Source: Hawksworthiomyces lignivorus | Lineage: Eukaryota > Ascomycota > Sordariomycetes > Ophiostomatales > Ophiostomataceae | Length of the DNA: 64,000 nt | NCBI GenBank assembly: GCA_002917075.1 | Contig: NTMA01000035.1 | Span: 248,001 to 312,000 of the forward strand | Direction of reading: 5' to 3' | Shown: positions 10,601 to 23,063 of the stretch, one piece after another | Position numbering within the stretch: position 1 is the stretch's first letter | How the letters are laid out: each line of letters starts with the position of its first letter | Made by a program: the position numbers and the translations under genes | Notes under the pieces: generated by a model | What the model was told of the DNA's origin: nothing | Database searches by the model: none | Seen by the model: the letters and a program-made list of their open reading frames with translations, nothing else

Positions 10601-13600
10601 GAGATTCGCTATGCATGTTAAGAATGTATACGGGAGCTGTTCTGAGCCTAGTCTGCAGCGGCTGTAGTTTTACAGTTAATTCCGGGGGAGGGCCTTTCAA
10701 GTATCCCGGCATTTTACCCCAGCAGGCTTTAACATGATAGGCCCTTGCTTTTCCGGCGAGAAGATCATTCGAGCTATGACCAGGTTCATCATTAGACCCG
10801 CAATGATGATCACCATTCTTCTTTTGGAGGCAGGAGTTATGCATGTCCGTCTCTTGATGTTTGAGCTCCTATTCTTGTCTGCTGGATTATGACTGCTGTT
10901 GATACCACCAAAAAGGATTTTGGAAACAGGGGACCCGCACAGACGAAATGAAACGTCTCGCCTCCTGTTAAACTTCGTATTTAGGTCTTGTATTTCGTGT
11001 GCTCAATTTCTAAGTTGATAGCCAGACGCATCGAGCGGCACTCTAAATTTCCCTAGTGATTTTCGACCAAGTATAATGCAAGATGGCAGGATAAAGTTTT
11101 GTCATCTTCAAATCCACAATGAAGTAGAGACGAGTGCAATGATAGAACAGGGAAGGATAGCAGGTATATAGCCCAATGTTTGTTCTCTATCAGGATCAGC
11201 GAGGCCGGAGAACAGAAAGATCCCATCATCAGGATTCACCGAGGAAACCGAAGGTAAAATTGATTGTCTTTTGTAGAGCTACAATAGAAACAAGGTGAAC
11301 TACGACCCCAAGACCTGCGAATTTGGGGAATTGGTGTTCCCCGCTACCAGTACTCCAATTTGAGGGGCTCCGCCCTTTTCCTGTGGAGAGATGCACCAGT
11401 TTGGAGAGAAAAGAGCCGGACAAAACGCTTACAGGAAGGACGGGGAGAGTTAACCCATCCAACACGAGGCGATGTCACTTTCTTTCAGAGCACAGTATGA
11501 ATATATTGGGCCAAGTACTGGTGGTAGCGACTTGTAGACACCGATTTTTTTTCTTTTGGTTAAACATGTCTGACTCGAAGAAAGAAGCGTCAGATTAACC
11601 GACCTGAACTCACAAATATCGCCATGTTGCGTCAGACGGCCTCAGCCAGGCCACGATAGAAGGCCAAAAGGGAAAATATAGATTAGATCCATAGATTGCT
11701 TGCCCACTCAGAATCTCTCATCTTTATTGCTCAGGGGTGTGGTCGCCGGCTGTCAAGGCACAACCGCATGTTCTAAAACATTTCTTAGATGATAGAACAG
11801 ATGGAAAAGAAGAAGACGGAAACGGAAATGCTATGCAGCCGCTACCACTCACTTAAAAGCGCTCAATTATCACGTGGGACGAGGGCCGGCAGAAAAAAAG
11901 TGTTCATATACAGCACCTATATAGATTGTGTGAATTGCGGATGTTTTGAATCCGGTCTGGAAGCAATCGATGCTGATATTAATGAAGGACTGGAGCATCT
12001 AACGTAATACATGTAACGAGTCAGTTAGTATTGTCGACCAATTTGTATAACGGGCTTCTTGGGACAGATGTCTTGTGGTGTGCAGCGATGTGCTGTACAA
12101 ATAATAGGGATAGCTAAGAGAGGGTGAATCTGATGAGCCTGCCTAAATGGGAATCAAGCTTGAGAGGATAACGTAGCCTGGAACGCATAAACACTTCTTC
12201 CCTCTCGAAGGAAGAGCCTTGATCCTGGGCTCGTTGACGAAAGATGATGTGCTGAGTGGTACTGTCGGCTCCGTCCTTGGTCCTGCGCACTAGGGCTGAT
12301 CCAAAGCGGCTTTCGCAGGCCAATCAATTCCACGACACAGACCACAGTGGGTGGCCATCTTCAACAGGGGTGGCATGCCACTTCGTATGCAAGGCATTTC
12401 GAAGTAAAAGTTGCATATCAACGCACAGTATGATGAAAAAAAAAAAAAAAAACAAGAATGCACCAGCAATTAGCACGCCCAAAACCATAAAACGTCTATT
12501 TGAAACTAGCTAGAATAGGGCATGATAGTGGCATACAATCCAAGAAAACTGTTCATAGCTCGTGGTGTCTCGCTTTGTTGAGGCTCATACTCTTCTCATA
12601 GCTTATTGCTTGCGGCACGATGGCTCTCCGGTTTGAATGACCAGGATTAGGAAGTGGAAGAAGCGGCATCGTCTTACGCGAGTTTCGTGGTACGAACTTT
12701 TGAAGAGGGCGAAGCTGATTCTGGTGCTTGGTGTTACACCAGAAAAGAAGGAAGAGACCATGAGCGGTGCACAACTACGAAACCATGTCTTTCGATCACC
12801 AATTCCCTGGATGCCAGCCAGTCGCACGGCTACGTAGCAATAGCACCAAACGCGATATCGAGTTGAAGAGCTTCAGTTGCAGCGCTGATAATGCAAAGTC
12901 TCACATCTTTGGCAGGAAAATACTGTGGGGAAGATGCACTGTTGACCTGGAAGGAAAGGAAGGGTGTCGGCCTTAGCGTATCGCGGGTTTGTCGTTTGCC
13001 TTCCCTCGGCAGGGTTGACTTGCATACGGGACAACCGTTTCTGCTTGTTCCTGCCTCTCCCGTTGGTCAGCGATGATGTTACCTTTTTCATCCTGTCCGA
13101 GCCGGCTGGCGCAGCTGTTTTAAGATTGGAAAATGATGTCGAAAGGGTCGCAAGCTGCCAGAGACGATCCGAAAGGACAGTGTTTGTCATATTGGTACAC
13201 TGTATTACTGTACTTCTTTTCACATTATAGGAGGATGCCGTTTATTAATAGAAAAGAAGCAGGGCACGAATAGAGGCCGGAAAAAGCACTGCTCAATTAG
13301 CGAGGTGATTTACATCGGTGGCATTGAGAAGTGTCGGAATTTTCAATTTGCTGCCAATATCAATTCGATTTCATGTTCATTTTTGTCCTATTAATGTTTC
13401 CTGTTTGTCCTGGGAAGATAAAGATCTAAGAAAGATGGGCACTTTAATTCTTTTTCGGAGCAGATGTACGGTGCCGGCTCGGTGCAGAAGAAGAAAGGAA
13501 CGAATACTGTTTCTCCTTGAACGAACCACTGAAGGTCAAATTTGGTTAGTCGAGATAGGTAGAAGGAATGTTGTATCTTATTAGACGGCTTAAGACAAAG

Positions 13601-16159
13601 CATGTGTGGATTTATTATGCAATTCGACCATCCGCCTCCCGTCTACTAGAATGGCGTGGATGGAACGAACCACGGGACCACATTCGGCGGACAGGTATAA
13701 GCCCAACCGACTAGACCGGAGAGAGAAAATAGTATTTTGTCTTTAAAGCCTCTTGGTTGCGAGAGAAACATCTTAAAGATGCAATTTATGGCAATCTGGG
13801 GACGAGCGCGGCAAGGAACACGGGCGGCTGTTTACAAGATTCCCTCGACCTGTGGGAAGCATGAGCCTGGCCACTAATGGGAAGAAGGGATAAAATGGGA
13901 AGAAATAGAACATGGAAAAGAAGGAAAAGAAAACGCGAGATGCAATAATTGGAAAACTAGAGAGCAACACGGGAGCAAATACGTGTGCCAGCAGAGAGGT
14001 GGTAGAGTGATATATATACAATATACAATGGCATTTATCATGGTATTAGCGAAAGGACTGGTCATTGCTGTCTATGATATAGCAAAAACGCAAGACTTAC
14101 ACGATATTTTATCGGTTGTTAAGGAGCGAAGCTATCCGAACGTCGATCCGGGGCGTTTATCTACTTTCTCGGGTTTGTTTCCAGAATTGATTTCCCTTTT
14201 TTGGTTCCTCTTCTGGCATGGACATAGATCGACCAAACCCAGCACAAGATGCCTCAGACAACCGAAACGAGACAAGTAATTTAGTTTCTTCCTTGCACGA
14301 TAGAATACTAAGAAATAGGCAAGGCCGACGGTAGAGGAAACCACCCAAGTACAGGAATAGATTGCTGTGCCTGACTGATCATCCCTAACCAGCGGATCTC
14401 TGGTGTGCCGCCAATGTGTTAATTGTTTGATTGATTTGCGGCGGTCTGGGCAAGACCCAAAAGACCACCCGGAGAGGTTATTGCGCTATAATATGCCAAC
14501 CGTTATAAATCACCCGGCCCCTTTCATGGCCAGACAAAGGGCAACTTTGTATGTACACGTACACAATTCATCTTGGGATCTGTACAGTGCATGCATGGTA
14601 AGACGTTTTACTAGACGGGCCTGTGAGGTGACTGCAATTTTGAGATAGGTGCTTGTGCAAAATGCTAGACGCCACACCAGTCAAGCTAGTAACTAATCGG
14701 CAGGTCACCAAAGCCTGGCCAAGCCCTGCAGTGCCATATCCTCTCACATCATGCCGAGCGGAATGAAAATTGTTGAATTGATATATCTGATCGGCCTACA
14801 GATAGAGTCTTATCTCGCGCATAAAATGATGCGCTCTGAATTATGTCTTCTTTGCTCCTTATTTGATATTCCTTTCGTATGGTTCTTGCGACAGAGTGCA
14901 GGAGACAATACGACAAAAAATTAGGGTGGAATTGAAAGGGAAAACGATGTGGCAGCCCAGACCACCCCCCCGAAAGAGGCTAGGTGCACATTATGCCTGA
15001 CCCACACAGTCATGTGGTCCTAGGGAAAAAGAAGAAAAGGATGGGAAAAAAAAGAGAGAAAACGAGGAATAATAATGTTACGCCTTCTGATGGCTCTCTA
15101 TCGACCCAAACTTGCTTATTTGTGCCAAGGAAATAGTTGTATTTCACTGGAGAGGATGCTACGGGATTATACTTGCCTATGTAGTTCCAACGCCATTTTG
15201 CCTTGATTTGGTGTGCACTCCTTTCTTCTTTTTAGTGTCGTTCCTACCCCATAAATTCCACGTTCTATTAGCGAGTTTCTCTGTCTACGTACCAACGTAG
15301 TGTCGTGTCGTTTTTACCCCGTACAGCATACCAGCTCCGTGCTTTCCCCGGGTTCACCCACACTGTGATTCATTGGGTGCTTTTGTCGTCGTTATGGGGA
15401 CCGTCGTTGCGTGTGTAGAAGGAGCCAAAGGAAGCTTTGCGTAAGAATAAAAAAAAGCAATTGTTTTGCGAGAGAATGAGCGGAATTCACCTTTTGTCGG
15501 CGACCATTTCAAGGGATCGCCTGGAAACGAACGGGTGCTGCGCCCCAAATGTGCTTCGGCCGTTTCAGCAGCAAGACCAGGAGAACAGGAGAGCAGCAGA
15601 GCGGCATTCCAGACTCTGAACTTCGCTGGATCGCCTGGTCTTGTCGATTGTCTCGTTTCTTTCTTATGCTTATTCTCCAGCACAATATGCACTCCAACGC
15701 AAGGACATATCGGCTGGCAGCGTGTACGGGAGACGAGGGAAACAGCGATCCGGATTAGGGTGCCAATTTCTCACTGGCCAATTCGCCCTGGACTTTCTGC
15801 GGAGCGAATCATGTATCTGGTTCACTTTATGGGGAAAGAACCCACTCTGGACCCTCCTTCCGCCCTGAAAGAGAATCTACTCTTTCCTGTGTCATTCCCT
15901 GTTTGGTTGCGCCGCCTCTAGTTATCTCTTGTGCTCGTTCGTCTTTGTAATTAACAGGGACTGTGCAGTAGCGCATTTTTCTCTGCAGCCCGTTTTCTCA
16001 AGGGCAAACCAGAATAGTCACCTGCTACAAATTTAGAGTCCCATGGAGAAGAAATTCATTGCGCTGCTTTGTACGCGCCTACAGCTATCGCACACACCGT
16101 ACAAGCACAATAACCCGAATGTACCCCTGTGAAGCACACACCTTTTGACGACAGGTCCC
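7031..16159. other. Gene-poor intergenic region
   Basis: About 9 kb with only short, overlapping, low-quality frames on both strands and no family motif. It contains homopolymer and microsatellite stretches (near 7571-7629 and 12436-12452) and many AT-rich patches. No tRNA, transposon terminal repeats or reverse-transcriptase-like motifs were found. It probably includes distal regulatory DNA of the regulator at 17874, and it could hold non-coding transcripts that cannot be seen from sequence alone. Confidence 0.5.
7571..7629. repeat. Poly(A) tract followed by (GA)n microsatellite
   Basis: A run of about 33 A is followed directly by alternating GA dinucleotides. It is preceded by a T-rich stretch (7541-7570) that could pair with the A run. 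No target-site duplication was recognised, so a retroposon tail is not supported. Confidence 0.85.
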
Positions 16160-17873
16160 GGTGGCTTTATCTTTCTTTTCTTTCTTGCTTTTTTTTCTTT
16201 TCTTTTGTTCCCTTTTAATTCCCTTTCCCACCACATCCGTCCTGCTGCGCGTAGTCGCACGCTTGTACGTACTTCCTCGTAGCGCCGCTTGGGACCTAGC
16301 GTGTTCGATTTGCTTGGGTAGGCCTCTTTCCCAGGCTGCCTTTCTGGTAGGGGTGTTCTCCAGTTTTGGAGAGATCGCGCCTTTTCTTCATTTTAACACA
16401 CGAACCACGTAACAACGAATGCACGCACGTACACTGCGACTGTGTACAGATATGTGGACATATACCCTGGCGCCTGGTTGCATCAAAAGGCACGAATAGC
16501 TCACACATCGTACGTTCTGGCACTATGTACGTTTGTGGAAGTACTCCGTCTCCCAGTGCCTTTGCACACAACCCACCATAGCCGAGCCAGGGGATTAATT
16601 GCGTGTGTACCGATGACCTGCCCGTGGCGGCTTTGCCATCCCGCACTGTGTCTCTGAACGGGGAAGGGTACGGAGGGCAAGGATTTGATCGCACTTTTCC
16701 TATTTCCCATGCATTTTATTTGCCTCTTTCGCTCGACGGAGGTAACCATGAGCCATGTACTCGTACTCCGTATATTTCTTCCACAGACCCACCCCCCTTC
16801 TCTTCTCACCCCCATACCTTCTTCGGAGTAGTTTAGTTCCTCTGCCCCAGGCCCCTAAGCCGAGAAGAACCTCACTCTCCATCTCTCTCAGTCGCTCTCA
16901 GAGTCTCTTTCTCTCGCTCGCGCGCGCAACGGAGGCGGGAACGCAGACCTTAAGCCTAGTGCGAGTATATCTCTGCGCTCTAGGCAGAGACCAACATAAA
17001 GAGAACAGAAAGCGAGAACGCCGAAAAAGGTACAGAAAACCAGTAGTGCATGGGTGTGAATGTACGAAACGAGGTACTCGTAGTCTCGTTTCCTTTCACA
17101 CAATTCTCTCGAGACCCTCGTTCCTTGCACTTTCTCCTTCGCCGAACCTATTCAGACCGTTTCCTTCCTCTCTTTTCTTTCCCTCCTGCCAAAACCTCCT
17201 GGTTTGCTACTTTTACCTACTTTCCTCTCTTTTTTACCTTTATTTTTCTTTCTCCTTCCTCCCCTGGCTCCTTTTCTTTTCCTCTTTTGAGTATTTTCTC
17301 TTCTGTTCCGTGTCCCGTCCGGCTTCGTTCTATTATTCCGCTGCTCTCCCATTGACGTCTGTGGGCGACTTGGACTCGCCCCCCCCCCCCTACGTCGAGC
17401 TGGACCCGGAGCCAACGACCGAAGAGTCCCCTTTCACCTATGGGCTTCCGTTTCCCAGCACAGCTCTACTTGGTACACGTCTCTTTTCAACTCGCCCATT
17501 TCCTCTTCTTTTCTTTCTCAATTGAGCGTCAAACCGAGCTGGCTTTTGGCCTTTCTTGAGAACGAACACCAGCTCGCTTTTGCGCCTGTCACTCACGGTA
17601 GTCTTCGCTTCCCGTCTCAATAGGTTCTGATTTAATCTACCTGTCGTCCTCGCAATCGAAGCTCAGTTTTCTTCAGACAGCTGTCTTGTTCCCTCTCTCG
17701 ATTTCTCTCTGCTTTTTTATTCTTCTTTTCTTTTTTGACTTCGTTGCTATTGTCTATATCCTGCTTTGCAGTTTTGGCTTTCTCTTATTCAACGGCCGGT
17801 CGGCGAATCTGCTGACTTCCAGCCGCTCGCAACGACCTTTGTGAAGTTTGCTCTGTAAATTTTACTCGGGACG
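16160..17873 (+). promoter_or_regulatory. Pyrimidine-rich promoter/leader of the AmdX-like gene
   Basis: About 1.7 kb in front of the ATG at 17874 is strongly C/T-rich on the coding strand, with tracts such as 16161-16230, 17150-17340 and 17690-17760. Long pyrimidine tracts just upstream of start codons are common in highly controlled filamentous-fungal genes. Several short upstream ATGs lie in the tract, so translational control through upstream frames is possible. The 256-codon stop-free frame here (16755-17525) is a by-product of the composition. Confidence 0.5.
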
Positions 17874-20800
17874 ATGAACACAGTCGCCAATCCCGCTGAT
17901 TTAAGCCTTGATTTGTCATTTACTCCATCAGTGGTCGTGAATATGTCAAAGGTATCGCCATCGCCGCCTCCGGAAGGCGGTGCTGTTGCCGACGATGCTG
18001 GTATGTCCTTCCCTCTCACCAATCGCTATCAGTTTTAAATCTTTTGTGGTCGTGCTGCTTTCTCCCTTTCGCCATGCAGCCAAGATGTGCCTTCTGACGG
18101 ACCAACTTTTGCCTACAGGCTCGACCATAACTGTCAATACCAAAGCACCAGCACAGTTTCCGCCGCCAAAGACGGACAAACCCCGGCCACACGTTTGCAC
18201 AACATGCCAGCGCTCCTTTGCTCGTTTGGAACATCTTAAGCGCCATGAACGTTCGCATACCAAGGAGAAGCCGTTTGAATGTTCGCAGTGCACTAGATGC
18301 TTTGCACGCCGGGATTTGCTGCTGCGCCACCAGCAGAAGCTGCACCAATCCACCACCCCCGCTGCCCGGCCTAGGAACCGGCGGGAAAGCACGACAGGTG
18401 TTGCTCCGAGCCGCGCACGGAAGAATAGCATGGCCAGCACAAATGGCTCTGGCTCAGCCGCTGCCGCGCTCGGAGGAATGAGCGGAGTCAATGGCGCTAA
18501 CACAGCAATGCGACCGCGAGCAAATACGATCAGCCATATTGATGCCGCAGCAGCTATGCACATAATGACGCCGGCGAATGCGTCTTTGGCGCGTGGTATC
18601 CCGCCTGGGATCCATAGCCGGCATCCTAGCTTGGCCGGCCTGCCCATGCACGGCATGGACCAGCTACCCATGCAATCTGCGGCGTATGTCGGCATGTCTT
18701 CCTCGATGAACCACCGCGGAATGAGCCATGGCCTGCCCAAGTTGGAGACACACAGCATCAGCAATCTAGACTTTTCGGGAGGCTTGCGCACTGCGCCGGC
18801 CTTACCGCTGTTCAGCCCCGACTTTGATCTCGATCCCTCCATTTTTGGCCACGGCACGGGAACAACAATAAATCCCAACGCTCTCCACTACAATGACTCG
18901 CCGCACTCGCTGGCTCTGGACCCTACTTCGGCTTTTGCTCGTGGTGCTGGCGGCTATCACGATATGCCATCTACCCGCGATAGTTTTGACTGGCTTACGG
19001 GCTTTGAGAACCAAATGTCTTTCAGCTCTGCTATCGACGAAAACGCCGTAGACGGCTCTTCTCCGTCGGCCATGAGCACAGGCAGCCAGAGCGGAATCAG
19101 CGACGTGATGCTGGACGGCTCAAACCATCTTCATAGCCAAGCGTCGAATATGCCGCCCCCGGTCTCCTCATCAAGCCACGCGATTCCGTCAACTCTGCCT
19201 ATGTGGCAGCCAAATGGCGTAATCGCGCCCCAGCATATGTCCAATAGCAGCTTTTCTCTCGACCTAGGGTCGACTTCGTTTTCCGACCTTCTCAGCGGCC
19301 TTCCAATGTCCCCAAATGCACCGCCACACACTCTGGGGCTTCCAAATGTGCACACGCCCCTGAACGGCGCCGGCGCCGGGGGTACGACAACGTCGAGGAG
19401 CAATGCTGACACCTACTTCTCTACCCCACCGCCCTCGCTGAGCTCGCTCAGCCCGTCCTTGCTGACGAATATGAACCCGGCGGCCCTTGGCCATGCTTTC
19501 GGTCTTAACGGTGGCGCTGCCCCGGAAACGCCAAATTCTATGAATGGCAGCAACAGTAGTGTCAGCAACAACGGCCATCACCAGCCCCCCCTAAACTCCA
19601 GCTCACCAGTGTCCACTATTACAGATGCAACAAGAACCGCTATCGTAAACGCTCTCAACTCGGCGAACTCGCAGTCTACCCAATTCAGTATCCGTAAGTA
19701 CTCGTTCAATGGGCCTGCATCACCATCGTCCGCCCCCGCGTCCGCCTTCGATCAACCCGTCCCAAGTACCAGCGACCTGCAAAGATATGTTTGCGCCTAT
19801 CTACGCTATTTCCAACCACATTTCCCATTCTTACACGTCGGAACCGTTTCGTTCGAAATCTCACCCACTTCCTCTCTGTCTTCCTCGAACCTGCAAAATG
19901 GCACCGGTGCCAACGGAATGAACAACACAGTCGGCGGCAGCGGTTGTCTAATCCTGTCGATGGCCGCTATCGGCGCTCTGTACGAACTAGAGCATGACCA
20001 ATCCCGAGCCCTCTTTACCATGGCTAAACTTATGATTCAACTGTATCTGGACGAGCGGCGCAAGGCCAACGTTCGAAAGGCAGATTTCCGAAGAACGCAG
20101 ACCAGCGACAACAGCAGCCACCAACCGCAACAGGCCGACAGCTCGGCAGATACACCTGTGTGGCTGGTTCAAGCCATGCTTCTGAATGTAGTCTACGGCC
20201 ATAACGGTTCGGATAAGCGTGCCGGCGAGATCGCTTCTACGCACTGCGCGGCCCTCGTTAGCCTTGCCCAAGGCGCTGATCTCCTAAAATCAGTGCGCGT
20301 CGAACCTCTTCCAGAGGACTTTGATGTGTCCATGTCTGACAACATCGATCCGAGCAATCTCTGGGGCACAGACGAAACTGTGGCCGCAGCCAGAGCTGCC
20401 AAGGAGGAAGCTCTGTGGCTTAAGTGGAAGGACATGGAAGAGCGAAAGCGCACTCTCTACGCCATTTTTGTTCTGTCCAGCCTCTTGGTTTCATCATACA
20501 ACCACACGCCTGCTTTGACGAACTCGGAAATTCTCCTTGATCTGCCATGCGACGAGGAGTTCTTTGCTGCGGCGACGTGCGCAGAATTTATGGCCAAGGG
20601 AGGTGTAGCGGCGGCCAATCACAACCGCATGACATTCCACGAAGCCTTGGGCACCTTGCTGCGATCGAGCGAGAAGCAGGCGAGACGCGGTGGCAGCGCC
20701 AACAGCGAGTCTGGAGCTAATTTTGAGAATTCCAACGAATTGAAGCCGAGCACGTTCGGCTGCTTCATTTTGATTAACGCTTTGCACAACTACATCTGGG

Positions 20801-21927
20801 AGACGCGTCAGCGCCACCACAACAAGATGTGGACGAACGAGGAAACCGAGAAGATGCATCGACACATCGAGCCAGCACTCCAGGCATGGCAGCGTGCTTG
20901 GGCAAGTAACCCGCACCACGCTGCTGAGCGGCCCAACCCTTTTGGATTAGGCCCGCTCTCTGCAGATTCTATCCCATTGCTGGACCTTGCTTATGTACGG
21001 CTGTTTGTCAATCTAGCACGGTCCAAGGAGAAGTTCTGGCAGCGTAACTGGGATGGCCTGGCAGAAGAGTTGTTGCATGGTAGAGAAATCGTCCAACACG
21101 CAGAGCAATCGCCCGCCTCTAATGCCGAGTCCGCTTTGACCGATCCTACGTCTGATCTATCTGGAAACAATTCATCTCACTTTGTTGACTCGCCAGCTAC
21201 TCAGCTCTCATCTTCCCCCGATTTTGGCGCTTCCAAATATCCGTCGACATCACAGGCGCAGCAAACACAGTCAAATCATCAGCAGTCCAGCCGGGCGACC
21301 TCAAGACGCGAGAAGCATCTACGAAAGGCGGCCTATTTTGCGGTTGACGCATTGTCCGTGACCGACAAATTAGGATTTACCTTGGCCGATTTTTCCAACC
21401 GCGAGCTGCCCCTTCAGTCGGCTCTGTGTGCTTTTGACTGCGCCCAGGTGCTTGCCGAATGGGTAGCAACGCTTCAAGATCGTGTAGGTCGGTATCTTGG
21501 CATCCTCGGCCACGACGAGGTCGATCTTGGCCAAGTGCCTGCCATTATGCTACTAGAAGAAGAGGATGTGAAGCTCCTCGGGAAGATTCAGGAGGTCTTG
21601 AACACGGCTGAGATGACAATGAACCTGGAACTTCCCAGCGGATCTACAAATGGTTCTGCAAGCAGCATCTCAAGCCGCATGGCGTCGCGTATGCAAATGG
21701 GAGAGCAGATCGGATACGCTGCCAAGATTTTAAGCATAACTGCCTATATGCTTGGCAAGGCAGCTGTCTGGCCAGGTAAGTTGAGCGAAGAGTATCAAGG
21801 AATTATTTGGTATGGCCAAATTTGCTAATGTCTGGTTAAAGTTACCCATTTGATGGCCGAATGTCTTGAGAACCATGCTGGTCACATGCGTGCTCGTGCT
21901 GAGAAGTCTGTTGTGGCTTGTGATTAA
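17874..21927 (+). CDS. amdX: AmdX-like C2H2 zinc-finger / fungal MHR transcription factor
   Basis: Three exons, 17874-18000, 18080-21775 and 21842-21927, encode 1302 residues. Introns of 79 and 66 bp have GTATGT/ATGCAG and GTAAGT/TTAAAG boundaries, the second with a GCTAATG branch point. It begins [20 protein letters not shown]. Two C2H2 fingers lie at about residues 80-131 (C82, C85, H98, H102; C110, C113, H126, H131) with the linker HTKEKPF. A long Ser/Asn/Pro-rich region follows, then a fungal-specific factor homology region from about residue 600 ([20 protein letters not shown]) to the C-terminus. The fingers and N-terminus resemble AmdX-type regulators; Aspergillus AmdX activates acetamidase expression. 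The target genes here are unknown. The last exon adds [16 protein letters not shown], which the unspliced frame would lose. Confidence 0.85.
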
Positions 21928-23063
21928 ACGCCAATGCTCGATCATATTTTCGAAATATTGCCAAAAGAAACCCGCTGTGCTCTTCTTGTATACTTTCTTT
22001 TTGATGCTATTCTCCGACTCAAATTCTCTGGACTCGATCTTATTACTTAACGGCTTGCTCACGATATAACGCTCTTCTTATTTTCTAACCGTTCTTCTTT
22101 GTACATACGATTTCGTTCCCGAGTTCTTCTTTGGCTCTTTGGCGTTCCTCACTATTGGGTGCTTTACGACAAAAAACTACAAGTTATCCTCATGGTAAAC
22201 GAGACCGGTTTGCTGCTGTCTGTATCTAAGGGCGGATTTTCACATTTTATACCCCCCTTCACCGTTGGATTCTACGAAAATTTATTTTTACGGAAGGTAG
22301 TCTGCGCTTTTGCAGTGGAGAATATGATGGATTTAGAGAAAATGACGCGTCTGGGTAAGGACTGGAGGCAGATACCTACGAAGCCAGTCGTATTTGTGTT
22401 ATGATACTATATATACTCGATTGTCTATCGGGAGCCAATACAAAATGTATCTAGATTCACTTGTGATTCTCTAGTTATCAAGCAGTAAATAGTCAATTCT
22501 GTGAAGACTTATCGTTATGACTTTGTACTTTGTAATTAGATGCCAAAACCTGCCGTTAACTTTACACCCCTGCCAAATGAAACATGATTGAATTTTTGTA
22601 CGGAAAAGCTGAGTACGGCAAGCCAAAAAATCCAAAGACACTTGGAAGGTTTGAGGATCGAGCATTAATATTGGCTTGGCACTTCAGCAAGAAGAGCCTC
22701 TTGTCTAAACTAAATCAATAGAAATCGAATGCATTGTTATCGTCTTAATATTTCATATCGCTTAAGAAACCACAAGTGAGCCTTCTAATTCACGTTAATG
22801 AAGAAGCACTTCTCTAGATCCAATGTTAAATGAGTATAGTAATATCTGATATATATGACCAGAACTGAAGTTTGCACAATGTCGTGTTTATGTAAAGGGG
22901 TATATATATACAATATACAATGGGGTATTTTGCCTTTCAATCATACAGAAGAAAAGACCACCAATTCATATATTTGTTTTCTTGTTGCCGCTGTTGATGA
23001 TGCAAATCTTCCCTCTCGCTGACTCTCTTCTGCTATTAAATTTCGTCTCATTTAGTCTCAGTA
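21928..23063. other. Intergenic between convergent amdX-like and protease genes
   Basis: About 1.1 kb of AT-rich DNA carrying the 3' regions of both neighbours. It contains one copy of a 22-bp sequence (22902-22923) that also occurs at 14010-14031. No coding sequence is supported. Confidence 0.5.

Noticed and set aside
16755..17525. 256-codon open frame upstream of the AmdX-like gene
   Set aside because: Composition is dominated by Ser/Phe/Leu/Pro from C/T-rich DNA, no family resemblance; it is a by-product of the pyrimidine-rich leader.
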